Positions 1-8,796 of a stretch of DNA of 64,000 nucleotides are shown here, piece after piece (the first letter of the stretch is position 1; each line of letters begins with the position of its first letter). Position numbers and translations under genes: made by a program. Origin of the DNA: Nonomuraea turcica. GTDB lineage: Bacteria > Actinomycetota > Actinomycetes > Streptosporangiales > Streptosporangiaceae. The notes beneath the pieces are model-generated. The model worked only from the letters and a program-made list of their open reading frames with translations. It was not told where the DNA came from and searched no databases. Where the stretch lies: positions 124,001 to 188,000 of the forward strand of contig NZ_JAUZQF010000019.1 of the NCBI RefSeq assembly GCF_030718205.1, in the 5' to 3' direction.

Positions 1-1335
1 GCCCAGCGGGTCGAAGACGGCCTTGATGCCGCGCTGTACCTCGGCGGCCACCGGCCCGGCCTCCATCGCCAGCCAGCGCTGCTTGAGCAGCCCCACGCCG
101 TGCTCCCCGGTGAGCGTGCCGCCCAGTTCCAGCGCGTGGGTGAAGATCTCGTCCGCCGCCGCCCACACCTCGGCGGGCGGCTCCAGCGACCCGCGGTCGA
201 AGATGAAGACCGGGTGCAGGTTGCCGTCTCCGGCGTGCGCGACCGTGCAGATCTTCACCCCGTGCCGGGCCGCCGCCGCCTCGACCGCGGTGATCATGTC
301 GGGCAGCACCGATCGCGGCACGCAGACGTCCTCCACCAGGCACGCCCCGAGCCGCTCCTTGGCGTCGTACGCCATCCTGCGCAGCCCGATCAGCTCCTCG
401 GCCTCCTGCGGGCTGGAGGACACGGCCACGAACGAGGCGCCGTTGTCCATGCAGATCTGCTCCATGCGCTCGGCCACCGCCTGCCCATCGGCCGCGTCGG
501 ACTGGCCGATGAGCATGGCCGTCGTCTCGGCCTCCAGGCCGAAGTTGCGCAGGTCGTTGATGGCCTCCAGCGTCGCGCGGTCGAGCAGCTCCATGAGCGA
601 CGGCTGGCAGCCGGCCGCCATGATCGCCGACACCGCCGCCCCCGCGTCCCTGAGCGAGCCGAACTCGGCGGCGAACGTCGCGGGCGGCGCGGCCGGCGCC
701 TGCCGCAGCCGCACCGTGGCCGCGGTGATCACGCCCAGCGTGCCCTCCGAGCCGACGAACAGGCCGGTCAGGTCGTAGCCGGTGACGCCCTTCATGGTGC
801 GCCGGCCGGTGTTCAGCACCCGTCCGTCGGCCAGCACGACCTCGAGGCCGAGCGCCGAGTCCCTGGTCACGCCGTACTTCACGCACCGCAGCCCGCCGGC
901 GTTGGTCGCCAGGTTCCCGCCGATCGTGGAGATCTGGTACGACGACGGGTCCGGCGCGTACATGAGGCCGTGCTCCCTGGCGGCCCGGTCCAGGTCGGCG
1001 GTGATGACCCCGGGCTCGACGACGGCGATCTCGTCGGCGGGGGAGAGCTCCTTGATCGCCGTCATCTTGGCCAGCGACAGGATGATCGCGCCGTCGCCGG
1101 CGACGGACGCGCCCGCGAGGCCCGTGCCCCCGCCGCGCGGCACGACCGGCACCCGGTGCTCGCTCGCCCACGTCATCGTGGTGACCACGTCGTCGCGGGA
1201 AGCCGCGAGGACAACGCCGAGCGGCTTGCCGGGCTCCAGGAACGTCCGGTCGCGGGCGTAGGAGTCGATCACGTCGGGGTCGGTCAGGACGCGGCCCTCG
1301 GGCAGGGCGTTCACCAAGGCATCAATCGGTCTCAC
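1..1335 (-). CDS. glcD: FAD-linked oxidase, glycolate/D-lactate dehydrogenase GlcD type (3' end outside window)
   Basis: Reading the minus strand gives 445 continuous codons from a GTG start (first residues VRPIDALVNALPEGR) to the window edge. The FAD-binding PCMH domain is clear: a PRGGGTGLAGASV pyrophosphate loop near residue 65, then TIGGNLATNAGG and GSEGTLGVITAATVRL. The C-terminal part has the family's VAHAGDGNLHP and LTGEHGVG motifs. Such flavoenzymes oxidise 2-hydroxyacids (glycolate, D-lactate) to 2-oxoacids in the cytoplasm or at the membrane. Family length is about 455-500 aa, so only a short C-terminus is missing. No strong ribosome site precedes the GTG. Substrate cannot be decided from sequence. 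Confidence 0.9.
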   Translation of the reverse strand, partial: MRPIDALVNALPEGRVLTDPDVIDSYARDRTFLEPGKPLGVVLAASRDDVVTTMTWASEHRVPVVPRGGGTGLAGASVAGDGAIILSLAKMTAIKELSPADEIAVVEPGVITADLDRAAREHGLMYAPDPSSYQISTIGGNLATNAGGLRCVKYGVTRDSALGLEVVLADGRVLNTGRRTMKGVTGYDLTGLFVGSEGTLGVITAATVRLRQAPAAPPATFAAEFGSLRDAGAAVSAIMAAGCQPSLMELLDRATLEAINDLRNFGLEAETTAMLIGQSDAADGQAVAERMEQICMDNGASFVAVSSSPQEAEELIGLRRMAYDAKERLGACLVEDVCVPRSVLPDMITAVEAAAARHGVKICTVAHAGDGNLHPVFIFDRGSLEPPAEVWAAADEIFTHALELGGTLTGEHGVGLLKQRWLAMEAGPVAAEVQRGIKAVFDPLG

Positions 1336-1387
1336 ATCATGCAGCTTATGGTTTGCGCAGAGTGCTCCTTAAGGACAAACTGCCCAG

Positions 1388-1957
1388 GTGGAAGTCAGGT
1401 GCCCGGTGTGCTCGCGTACTGACCAGGTCGTCGCGGTCCCCGGAGCGGTCGCCGCGGGGACCACGTACAAGATCGGGCGGGTCAGGTTGCCGGGCACGCG
1501 GGAGGTCGCCGATCTGCCCACCGCGGCGACGCTGGGGGCGTCCAAGCACGTGATGAGCCGCACGCAGCTCGCGGTCTGGCTGTCGTTCCCCAGCCGCCAC
1601 TACACCCCGTGGGCGAGGAACCAGGGCTACATCATGTTGTGCGCGGCGGCGCTGGTGCACCTGGTCGTGTCACTGGTGATCGCGATGGGGCAGGACCCGC
1701 AGTGGGGCGAGGTCCTGCTCGCCCCGTTCTGCCTGACCGGGCTGTTCTGGGGGTTCGGGCTGCTGAACGTGCTCGGCGCGTACGGCGCGCGCAAGCGCGA
1801 CAACGTCGAGGCCCCTGCCAGGGAGAAGGCCCTGGCCGTCTGGGAGGGCCTTTACTACTGCGCCCGCGACAACGTCGTCTTCGAGCCGGAGATCGGCGTC
1901 TCGTTCCACCCGAGCGAGACGCGCGACTACATCTTCGGCTTCAGGCCGGGCCGCTAG
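1388..1957 (+). CDS. Zinc-ribbon membrane protein of unknown function
   Basis: 189 aa from a GTG start with an AAGGA ribosome site about 11 nt upstream. The N-terminus carries one CPVC knuckle (residues 5-8), as in zinc-ribbon proteins, though no second CxxC pair is visible. Two hydrophobic helices follow (about residues 80-100 and 108-130) with a positively charged GARKRDN stretch after them, then a soluble tail rich in aromatic residues (YYCARDNVVFEPE). I do not recognise a named family. It diverges from the oxidase gene with about 50 bp between starts and converges on the aminotransferase gene. Confidence 0.7.
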   Translation: MEVRCPVCSRTDQVVAVPGAVAAGTTYKIGRVRLPGTREVADLPTAATLGASKHVMSRTQLAVWLSFPSRHYTPWARNQGYIMLCAAALVHLVVSLVIAMGQDPQWGEVLLAPFCLTGLFWGFGLLNVLGAYGARKRDNVEAPAREKALAVWEGLYYCARDNVVFEPEIGVSFHPSETRDYIFGFRPGR

Positions 1958-1961
1958 GCGG

Positions 1962-3167
1962 TCAGCCGCGCTCCTCGGCGACCAGGCGCACGCACACGGC
2001 CAGGCCGTTGATGGCCTGCTCGAGCTCGTCCAGGTCCGGGTAGGTCGGCGCGATCCTGATCGTGCGGTCGTCCGGGTCCTTGCCGTAGGGGTGCGTGGCG
2101 CCGGCCGGCGTCAGCGCGATGCCCGCGGCCTTGGCCCTGGCCACCACCTCGGCCGCGTGCGGCACCTCCAGGCTGATGAAGTAGCCGCCCTTGGGGCTGG
2201 TCCAGGTGGCCAGGCCGCCGAGCTGCTCGGTCAGCACCTTGTCCACCAGCTCGAACTTCGGCCCGATCAGCTCGGCGTGCCGCCGCATGTGCGCGGCCAC
2301 GCCCGCGCCGTCGCGCAGGAACTCCACGTGCCGCAGCTGGTTGATCTTGTCGGGGCCGATGGACTGCTTGGCGGTGTTGTGGAGGAACCACTCGGCGTTC
2401 GCCGGCGAGGAGCCGAAGAACGACACGCCGGCCCCGGCCAGCGTCACCTTGGAGGTGGAGGCGTAGACGAACACCCGGTCGGCGTTGCCGTGCTCGGCGG
2501 CCAGCGCCAGCAGGTCGGCCAGCTCCGCCGGGGCGTCGGTGAGGTGGTGCACCGCGTAGGCGTTGTCCCAGAAGATCCGGAAGTCGGGGGCGGCGGCAGG
2601 CATGGCGGCCAGCCTGCGGACCGTCTCGTCGCTGTAGACGATGCCGGACGGGTTGCTGTACTTCGGCACGCACCACATGCCCTTGACGCTCGCGTCGGCG
2701 GCGACGAGGCGCTCCACGACGTCCATGTCGGGGCCGCCGGCGTTCATCGGCACGGGGACCATCTTGATCCCGAACCGCTCGCAGATCGTGAAATGCCGGT
2801 CATAGCCGGGCACCGGGCACAGGAACGTGATCTCCGGCTCCTCGATCCAGCGCCGCTCGGCACCGGGGACCTTGGACAGCAGCGCGTGCACCACCGTGTC
2901 GTGCATGAGCGCCAGGCTGGCGTTGCCGCCCACGACGAGCTGCTCGGCGGGTACCTGGATCAGCGGCGCGAACAACGCGCGCAGCTCGGCGAGGCCCTGC
3001 AGGTTGCCGTAGTTGCGGCCGTCGGTGCCGTCGGCCGCCTTGTAAGACGACGGCAGTGTGAGCATGTCGTTGGAGAGGTCCAGCTGGCGCGGCGACGGCT
3101 TGCCTCGGGTGAGGTCGAGCGAGAGCCCCCGCTGGACGAGGGCGGCGTAGTCACGCTGAGCGGTCAC
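1962..3167 (-). CDS. PLP-dependent aspartate aminotransferase, subgroup Ic
   Basis: 401 aa. The frame is open far upstream, but the GTG at 3167 is preceded by AAGGAG at proper spacing and starts right before the conserved N-terminus (TAQRDYAALVQRGLSLDLTRG). Motifs: YGNLQGLAELR near residue 60, PKYSNPSG near 195, the cofactor-binding FWDNAYAVHHL near 230, and ASTSKVTLAGAGV with the Schiff-base lysine near 270. This resembles the corynebacterial type Ic aspartate aminotransferase family, which transfers the amino group between aspartate and 2-oxoglutarate. Convergent with the zinc-ribbon gene (4 bp gap). Substrate specificity is inferred from family only. Confidence 0.88.
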   Translation of the reverse strand: MTAQRDYAALVQRGLSLDLTRGKPSPRQLDLSNDMLTLPSSYKAADGTDGRNYGNLQGLAELRALFAPLIQVPAEQLVVGGNASLALMHDTVVHALLSKVPGAERRWIEEPEITFLCPVPGYDRHFTICERFGIKMVPVPMNAGGPDMDVVERLVAADASVKGMWCVPKYSNPSGIVYSDETVRRLAAMPAAAPDFRIFWDNAYAVHHLTDAPAELADLLALAAEHGNADRVFVYASTSKVTLAGAGVSFFGSSPANAEWFLHNTAKQSIGPDKINQLRHVEFLRDGAGVAAHMRRHAELIGPKFELVDKVLTEQLGGLATWTSPKGGYFISLEVPHAAEVVARAKAAGIALTPAGATHPYGKDPDDRTIRIAPTYPDLDELEQAINGLAVCVRLVAEERG

Positions 3168-3368
3168 AGAGATCTCTCCTTGGAATCGGTCCCAGACCGC
3201 AAGGATAGAAGAACTCCGGACGCGGCACCGCCGCCGGTCTGCTTCATGCGACCAGCCGCGGGCAAAATCATCGGCCGCCAATGTCAAAGAACGACTTCCC
3301 GCGCGGCTGCGGTTGGCGTGGAATGGGTAGATCGGGGCAGGCCCAACTCCGCACTGGAGGGAGCAGCC

Positions 3369-5072
3369 GTGACGACCGTTCGCGAGCCCTCGATCGAGCA
3401 GGTCCGGCGCCGCCGTACCGGGACCGTCATCGCCTCCTGGTTGTCGACGACCGACCACAAGGTCATCGGATACCTCTATCTGATCACCTCGTTCGGGTTC
3501 TTCCTCGCGGCCGGGATCATGGCGATGATCATCCGGGCCGAGCTCGCGCAGCCGGGCATGGATCTGATCAGCCAGCAGATGTACAACCAGCTGTTCACCA
3601 TGCACGGCACGATCATGCTGCTGCTGTTCGCCACGCCGCTGTTCGCCGGCTTCGCCAACGTGGTGATGCCGCTGCAGATCGGCGCGCCGGACGTGGCCTT
3701 CCCGCGGCTGAACGCGGTGGCGTACTGGTTGTTCCTGTTCGGCGGGCTCATGGTGCTGGCCGGATTCTTCACGCCCGGCGGGGCGGCCGACTTCGGGTGG
3801 TTCGCGTACACGCCGCTGTCGTCGTCGATCTACTCCTCGCAGGTCGGCGGCGATCTGTGGATCATGGGGCTGGTGCTGTCGGGGCTCGGCACCATCCTCG
3901 GCGCGGTCAACTTCATCACCACGATCATCGGCATGCGGGCACCCGGCATGACCATGTTCCGTGTGCCGATCTTCACCTGGAACGTCCTGCTGACCAGCGT
4001 GATGGTGCTGCTGGCGTTCCCGGTGCTGGCCGCCGCGCTCCTCGCGCTCGAGTCGGACCGCAAGCTGGGCACGCAGGTCTTCCTGAGCGAGAACGGCGGG
4101 CCGTTGATCTGGCAGCACTTGTTCTGGTTCTTCGGCCACCCCGAGGTGTACATCATCGCGCTGCCGTTCTTCGGGATCATCACCGAGGTGATCCCGGTCT
4201 TCAGCCGCAAGCCGCTCTTCGGCTATCTGGGGATGGTCGGCGCCACGATCGCGATCGCCGGGCTGTCGATGACGGTGTGGGCGCACCACATGTTCGCGAC
4301 CGGCCAGGTGCTGCTGCCGTTCTTCTCGTTCATGACGTTCCTCATCGCGGTGCCGACCGGGGTGAAGTTCTTCAACTGGACCGGGACCATGTGGCGGGGG
4401 CATCTGTCGTTCGAGTCGCCGATGTTGTTCTCCGTGGGTTTCCTGGTGACGTTCCTGATCGGCGGGCTCACCGGGATCATCCTGGCCTCGCCGCCGCTCG
4501 ACTTCCACATCAGCGACACCTACTTCGTGGTCGCCCATTTCCACTACGTGGTGTTCGGGACCGTCGTGTTCGCGATGTTCGCCGGGTTCTACTTCTGGTG
4601 GCCGAAGATGACCGGCAGGATGCTCGACGACCGGCTCGGCAAGGTGCACTTCTGGACGTTGTTCATCGGCTTCCACACCACGTTCCTGGTGCAGCACTGG
4701 CTGGGGCAGCTCGGCATGCCCAGGCGCTACGCCGACTACGGGGTGGCCGACGGCTTCACCTGGCTCAACCAGGTCTCCTCCGTCGGCGCGTTCCTGCTGG
4801 GCGCCTCCACGCTGCCGTTCCTCTACAACGTGTTCAAGACCGCCAGGCACGCCCCCAAGGTCACGCTCGACGACCCGTGGGGGTACGGCAACTCCCTGGA
4901 GTGGGCGACCTCCTGCCCGCCGCCCCGGCACAACTTCACCAGCATCCCGCCCATCCGCTCCGAGCGGCCCGCCTTCGACCTGCACTACCCCCGGCAGCTT
5001 GAGGAACGCCCTTCAGCGGTGGGGGAGGGCGGAGAGGCCGAGGTGTCGCCTCGCCAGGACACATCCGACTGA
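3369..5072 (+). CDS. ctaD: Cytochrome c oxidase subunit I (aa3-type)
   Basis: 567 aa from GTG with GGAGG 8 nt upstream. About 12 membrane helices. The haem-copper signature is complete: His79 in FTMHGTIM (haem a), the CuB/cross-link motif HPEVY at His257-Tyr261, His306-His307 in WAHHMFATG, and His390/His392 in AHFHYVVFG (haem a3 and a). It catalyses oxygen reduction coupled to proton pumping. No ctaC, ctaE or ctaF lies beside it, so it is an isolated copy; actinomycetes often carry more than one ctaD. The C-terminal 50 residues are hydrophilic and proline/acid rich. Confidence 0.96.
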   Translation: MTTVREPSIEQVRRRRTGTVIASWLSTTDHKVIGYLYLITSFGFFLAAGIMAMIIRAELAQPGMDLISQQMYNQLFTMHGTIMLLLFATPLFAGFANVVMPLQIGAPDVAFPRLNAVAYWLFLFGGLMVLAGFFTPGGAADFGWFAYTPLSSSIYSSQVGGDLWIMGLVLSGLGTILGAVNFITTIIGMRAPGMTMFRVPIFTWNVLLTSVMVLLAFPVLAAALLALESDRKLGTQVFLSENGGPLIWQHLFWFFGHPEVYIIALPFFGIITEVIPVFSRKPLFGYLGMVGATIAIAGLSMTVWAHHMFATGQVLLPFFSFMTFLIAVPTGVKFFNWTGTMWRGHLSFESPMLFSVGFLVTFLIGGLTGIILASPPLDFHISDTYFVVAHFHYVVFGTVVFAMFAGFYFWWPKMTGRMLDDRLGKVHFWTLFIGFHTTFLVQHWLGQLGMPRRYADYGVADGFTWLNQVSSVGAFLLGASTLPFLYNVFKTARHAPKVTLDDPWGYGNSLEWATSCPPPRHNFTSIPPIRSERPAFDLHYPRQLEERPSAVGEGGEAEVSPRQDTSD

Positions 5073-5138
5073 CCTTTCCCGAAACAGATCGCGGTGCTTG
5101 TGTGGAGATGACGTTTCGCCCATCTAAGGAGATCGGCG

Positions 5139-5372
5139 ATGACAGGCACGAAGATCCCCTTCGACCCCGAGACGGCCCCCTGTGGCAAGAAGTCCGGAGG
5201 TGAGCGCCTCGTCGACGACGACGGCTACGGCCTGCTGATCCGTGACCAGTTCTTCGACTGCGGCTGCCGCCGGATCCGCCACGAGTACCACGACGGAAGC
5301 ATCCATCTGTCCGCCATCCGCCACGACGGCAAGCGGGTGAAGGACCCGATCCAACCCGACCACGGGAGCTGA
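5139..5372 (+). CDS. Small cysteine-containing protein leading the frd operon
   Basis: 77 aa from ATG with an excellent AAGGAG site 6 nt upstream. The sequence is hydrophilic and acidic/basic mixed, with Cys15 and a CGC pair (Cys42-Cys44) in FFDCGCRRIRHEYHDGS. It ends 8 bp before the flavoprotein subunit gene and is in the same orientation, so it is very likely co-transcribed with frdABCD. I do not recognise a family. A role in assembly or regulation of the fumarate reductase is only an inference from position. Confidence 0.72.
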   Translation: MTGTKIPFDPETAPCGKKSGGERLVDDDGYGLLIRDQFFDCGCRRIRHEYHDGSIHLSAIRHDGKRVKDPIQPDHGS

Positions 5373-5380
5373 GGCATCAA

Positions 5381-7114
5381 ATGATCGACGTGCTGATCGT
5401 CGGGGGAGGCGGGGCGGGCCTGCGCGCGGCCATCGCGGTCGCCGAGTCGGACCCGTCCTTGAAGGTGGCGGTCGTGTCGAAGGTCTATCCGATGCGCAGC
5501 CACACCGTCTCCGCCGAGGGCGGCGCGGCGGGGGTGATCGGCCTCGACGACACGCTCGACGAGCACTGCTACGACACGATCTCCGGCGGCGACTGGCTGC
5601 CCGACCAGGACGCGGTCGAGGCGTTCGTGTACGAGGCGCCGCGCGAGCTGATGCAGCTCGAGCACTGGGGCTGCCCGTGGAGCCGCGAGCCGGACGGCCG
5701 CGTGGCCGTCCGGCCGTTCGGCGGCATGAAGAAGATGCGCACCTGGTACGCCGCCGACAAGACCGGCTTCCACCTGCTGCACACCCTGTTCCAGACGACT
5801 CTGAAATACCAGGACATCGTCAGGTACGACGAGTGGTTCGTGACCAAGCTCGTCGTCGACGACGGCCGCGTCCACGGCGTCGTGGCCGTGGAGATCAGGA
5901 CCGGCCGCATCGAGACCATCCCCGCCAGGACGGTCATCCTGGCCACCGGCGGCTGCGGCCGGGTCTTCCCCTTCACCACCAACGCCGCCATCAAGACCGG
6001 CGACGGCATGGCCCTGGCCTACCACGCGGGCGCGCCGCTGAAGGACATGGAGTTCGTCCAGTACCACCCGACCGGCCTGCCCTTCACCGGCATCCTCATC
6101 ACCGAGGCGGCCAGGGCGGAGGGCGGCTGGCTGATCAACAAGGACGGCTACCGCTACCTGCAGGACTACGACCTCGGCAAGCCCACGCCCACGCCGAAGC
6201 TGCGCAGCATGGAGCTGGGCCCGCGCGACCGGCTCTCCCAGGCGTTCGTGCACGAGCAGGAGAAGGGCCGCACCGTCGACACCCCGTACGGTCCTGTCGT
6301 CTACCTGGACCTGCGCCACCTCGGCGAAGGCAAGATCGACACCCGCATCCCGTTCGTGCGCGAGCTGTGCAAGAGCTACCAGAACCTCGACCCGGTCACC
6401 GACCTCATCCCGGTGCGCCCGGTCGTGCACTACATGATGGGCGGCGTCCACACCGACATCGACGGCGCCACCCCCATCGCCGGCCTGTACGCGGCCGGTG
6501 AGACCGCCTGCGTGAGCATCAACGGCGCCAACCGGCTCGGCTCGAACTCCCTGCCCGAATGCCTGGTCTTCGGCCGCCGAGCCGGGACCGCCGCCGCCGA
6601 GTTCGCCCGCTCCCACCGGGACGGCGAGGCGGCGGCCGTCCGCAGCCAGGGCGCGGACGAGCGGCGGCGCTTGGAGCGGGCGCGCGAGGGCAGGAGGACC
6701 GGCGAGCGGGTCGCCGACCTGCGTGAGCAGATGCAGCACACGCTGGAGGGCGCGGCCGGCATCTACCGCAACGGAGACGTGCTGGCCAAGGCCGTCGACA
6801 CGCTCGCCGAGCTGCGCGAACGCGCCGAGGAGGTGTGTTTCGACGACACCGGCGCCGCCTTCAACACCGAGCTGATCAACCTGCAGGAGTTGCACACCAT
6901 GCTGGACGTCGCGCAGACGATCGTGGCCTGCGCGCTGAACAGGCAGGAGTCGCGCGGCGCGCACCAGCGCACCGACTTCGCGTCCAGAGACGACGCCGCC
7001 TACTTGGCGCACTCGCTGGTGCACCGCGCCCCCGACGGCACCCCGTCGGTCACCCTGCTCCCCGTAACGATCACCCGCTGGCCGCCGGGAGAAAGGGTCT
7101 ATGGCCGTGACTGA
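5381..7114 (+). CDS. frdA: Fumarate reductase/succinate dehydrogenase flavoprotein subunit
   Basis: 577 aa. N-terminal Rossmann motif GGGGAGLRAA (residues 8-17) is followed by MRSHTVSAEGG, where His41 is the expected covalent FAD attachment residue. Substrate-site motifs QYHPTG and RPVVHYMMGG are present, as is the FAD motif GANRLGSNSLPE. The protein interconverts succinate and fumarate and passes electrons to the iron-sulfur subunit encoded downstream. The length fits the FrdA type. The two downstream membrane subunits are short and FrdC/FrdD-like, so I name the operon frd, although the physiological direction cannot be told from sequence. Confidence 0.95.
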   Translation: MIDVLIVGGGGAGLRAAIAVAESDPSLKVAVVSKVYPMRSHTVSAEGGAAGVIGLDDTLDEHCYDTISGGDWLPDQDAVEAFVYEAPRELMQLEHWGCPWSREPDGRVAVRPFGGMKKMRTWYAADKTGFHLLHTLFQTTLKYQDIVRYDEWFVTKLVVDDGRVHGVVAVEIRTGRIETIPARTVILATGGCGRVFPFTTNAAIKTGDGMALAYHAGAPLKDMEFVQYHPTGLPFTGILITEAARAEGGWLINKDGYRYLQDYDLGKPTPTPKLRSMELGPRDRLSQAFVHEQEKGRTVDTPYGPVVYLDLRHLGEGKIDTRIPFVRELCKSYQNLDPVTDLIPVRPVVHYMMGGVHTDIDGATPIAGLYAAGETACVSINGANRLGSNSLPECLVFGRRAGTAAAEFARSHRDGEAAAVRSQGADERRRLERAREGRRTGERVADLREQMQHTLEGAAGIYRNGDVLAKAVDTLAELRERAEEVCFDDTGAAFNTELINLQELHTMLDVAQTIVACALNRQESRGAHQRTDFASRDDAAYLAHSLVHRAPDGTPSVTLLPVTITRWPPGERVYGRD

Positions 7115-7191
7115 ACCCGACGCAGTGAGCGGAGTGGGGGGCGCCGCGAAGCAAGCCACCCGCGGAGCGAATGAGGAGGGTGAAGGAACCA

Positions 7192-7956
7192 ATGAGCGCG
7201 CCTGAGACGAAAGAAGCCATTGAGCGGACCGCGTCGAAGACCATCCGGCTGGAGGTCACGCGTTACCGGCCCGGCGAGGACGACGCGCCGTCCTTCGAGG
7301 CCTACGACGTGCCGCTCATGGAGGACTGGGCCGTGCTCGACGGGCTCAACTACGTCAAGGATCACCTCGACGGCAGCCTGACCTACCGCTGGTCGTGCCG
7401 GATGGGCGTGTGCGGCTCCTGCGGTATGAACGTCAACGGCGAGCCCCGCCTGACCTGCGGCACCTTCCTGTCGGAGTTCGGCGACGGGCCGGTGCGGATC
7501 GAGCCGCTCAAGGGCTTCCCGGTGATCAAGGACCTGGTCGTGGACATCGACGACTTCCTGGCCAAACTGTCGTCCGTGCGGCCCTGGCTGGTCAGAGAGG
7601 GCGAGGAGCTGCCGCTGAGCACCGAGTACGCCCAGACGCCCGCGCAGCTGGAGGCGTACAAGCAGTACAGCATGTGCATCAACTGCCTGCTGTGTTACTC
7701 GGCCTGCCCGGTCTACGTGCTCGACCCCGACTTCCTCGGCCCGGCCGCCATCGCCCTCGCCCAGCGCTACAACCTGGACTCGCGGGACATGGACGACCGG
7801 TTCGATGTGCTCAATCTGGACGACGCGGTGTGGGGGTGCACGTTCGTCGGCGAGTGCACCCGGGTTTGCCCCAAGCACGTCGACCCCGCCGAGGCCATCC
7901 AGCGTTACAAGCTGACCGCCGCCATGCGCTCGGTGCTGCCCTGGAGCAGACGATGA
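7192..7956 (+). CDS. frdB: Fumarate reductase/succinate dehydrogenase iron-sulfur subunit
   Basis: 254 aa. I chose the ATG at 7192 over the in-frame ATG at 7171 because GAAGGA sits 4-9 nt before 7192. The N-terminal 2Fe-2S ferredoxin fold has Cys69, Cys74, Cys77 and Cys89 (SCRMGVCGSCG and LTCG). The C-terminal domain carries CINCLLCYSACP and CTFVGECTRVCP for the 4Fe-4S and 3Fe-4S clusters. It relays electrons between flavin and quinone. Its stop overlaps the next start by 4 nt (ATGA). The 77-bp gap after frdA is an unusual purine-rich stretch described separately. Confidence 0.95.
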   Translation: MSAPETKEAIERTASKTIRLEVTRYRPGEDDAPSFEAYDVPLMEDWAVLDGLNYVKDHLDGSLTYRWSCRMGVCGSCGMNVNGEPRLTCGTFLSEFGDGPVRIEPLKGFPVIKDLVVDIDDFLAKLSSVRPWLVREGEELPLSTEYAQTPAQLEAYKQYSMCINCLLCYSACPVYVLDPDFLGPAAIALAQRYNLDSRDMDDRFDVLNLDDAVWGCTFVGECTRVCPKHVDPAEAIQRYKLTAAMRSVLPWSRR

Positions 7957-8336
7957 CGACCGCCTACCGGCCGCGCCGCGACAACCTGTGGTTCGCCCGC
8001 ACCCGCAACTACACGATCTTCGTTCTGCGCGAGCTGACCAGCGTCTTCGTGGCCTGGTCGATCGTCTTCCTGCTGATGTTCCTCGACGCCGTCGTCGGCG
8101 GGAGCCTGCCGGAGTTCATCGCGCTGGCCGGGCAGCCGTGGATGATCGCGATCAACGTGGTCGCCCTCGCCGCCACCTGCTTCCATGCCATCACGTTCCT
8201 CAACCTCGCACCCAAGGCCACCGTCGTCCGCCTGGACGGCTGGCGGGTGCCCGCCTGGATGATCCAGGGCGGCAACCATTCGCTCTGGTTGCTGGTCTCC
8301 GCGGTGATCGCCTACTTCGTGCTGAGGTCGCCATGA
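7953..8336 (+). CDS. frdC: Fumarate reductase membrane anchor subunit C
   Basis: 127 aa with three hydrophobic helices (about residues 30-52, 66-88 and 104-124). The N-terminus is basic (TTAYRPRRDNLWFARTRNY). The sequence RPRRDNLWF and a length near 130 aa match FrdC-type anchors, which bind quinone and hold the catalytic subunits at the membrane. It starts in an ATGA overlap with frdB and ends in an ATGA overlap with frdD, so translation is coupled throughout. One histidine (CFHAITFL) lies in a helix, but no paired haem ligands typical of dihaem anchors are evident. Confidence 0.9.
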   Translation: MTTAYRPRRDNLWFARTRNYTIFVLRELTSVFVAWSIVFLLMFLDAVVGGSLPEFIALAGQPWMIAINVVALAATCFHAITFLNLAPKATVVRLDGWRVPAWMIQGGNHSLWLLVSAVIAYFVLRSP

Positions 8337-8674
8337 AGCGCACGCTGGAGCCGTACCTGTGGTTGTTGTTCAGCGGCGGGGGAGTGGTGGCGGCGCTGGT
8401 GCTGCCGGTGCTTGTGCTGCTGTTCGGGGTGCTCATGCCGCTCGGCGTGCTGGACTGGCCCGCCGCCGAGGACCTGCGCGCGCTGGCCGGCCACGTGCTG
8501 GTGCGGCTCGCGCTGCTCGTGGTCGTCGTGCTGTGCCTGTTCCATGCGGCGCACCGGATCAGGTTCACCAGCGAAGAGCTGCTCGGGATCGCCAGGTTCG
8601 ATCTGGTGATCGCGGTGATCTGCTACGGCGGCGCGGTCGCGGGCGGAGTGGTGGCCGCCCGTTTGATGTTCTGA
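8333..8674 (+). CDS. frdD: Fumarate reductase membrane anchor subunit D
   Basis: 113 aa with three membrane helices (about residues 10-40, 50-70 and 85-110). The N-terminus KRTLEPYLWLLFSGGGVVAA and the segment FHAAHRIRF near residue 70 are FrdD-like. Together with FrdC it forms the quinone-reactive anchor. It overlaps frdC by 4 nt and is the last gene of the operon; a CACGTT/AACGTG inverted repeat lies 16 bp after its stop. Confidence 0.9.
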   Translation: MKRTLEPYLWLLFSGGGVVAALVLPVLVLLFGVLMPLGVLDWPAAEDLRALAGHVLVRLALLVVVVLCLFHAAHRIRFTSEELLGIARFDLVIAVICYGGAVAGGVVAARLMF

Positions 8675-8689
8675 ATGTCGTAGTTTGAT

Positions 8690-8706
8690 CACGTTTCAAC
8701 AACGTG
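8690..8706. promoter_or_regulatory. Inverted repeat CACGTT-N5-AACGTG between frdD and the protease gene
   Basis: Two perfect 6-bp arms separated by 5 nt, about 90 bp before the protease start. It could be an operator of the downstream gene or a weak end-of-operon hairpin. There is no T-run, so operator seems more likely. Low confidence. Confidence 0.3.
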
Positions 8707-8796
8707 CTTTACGATCGGTTGATTGACGCTCTAACGTCCGGCATTGCACACCCCTATGGCCATGCGCCCGGCGATCCCGGGCAGAGAGGGTTCCTG

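Noticed and set aside
2091..3368. Upstream extension of the ctaD reading frame
   Set aside because: Antisense to the aminotransferase; ctaD has its own GGAGG and GTG at 3369.
3168..4985. Minus-strand frame extending the aminotransferase by about 600 codons
   Set aside because: It is antisense to ctaD, highly charged low-complexity shadow sequence, and the GTG at 3167 has an AAGGAG site and the family N-terminus.
5225..7192. 655-codon minus-strand frame opposite frdA
   Set aside because: Mirror of high-GC codon bias in frdA; no recognisable motif.
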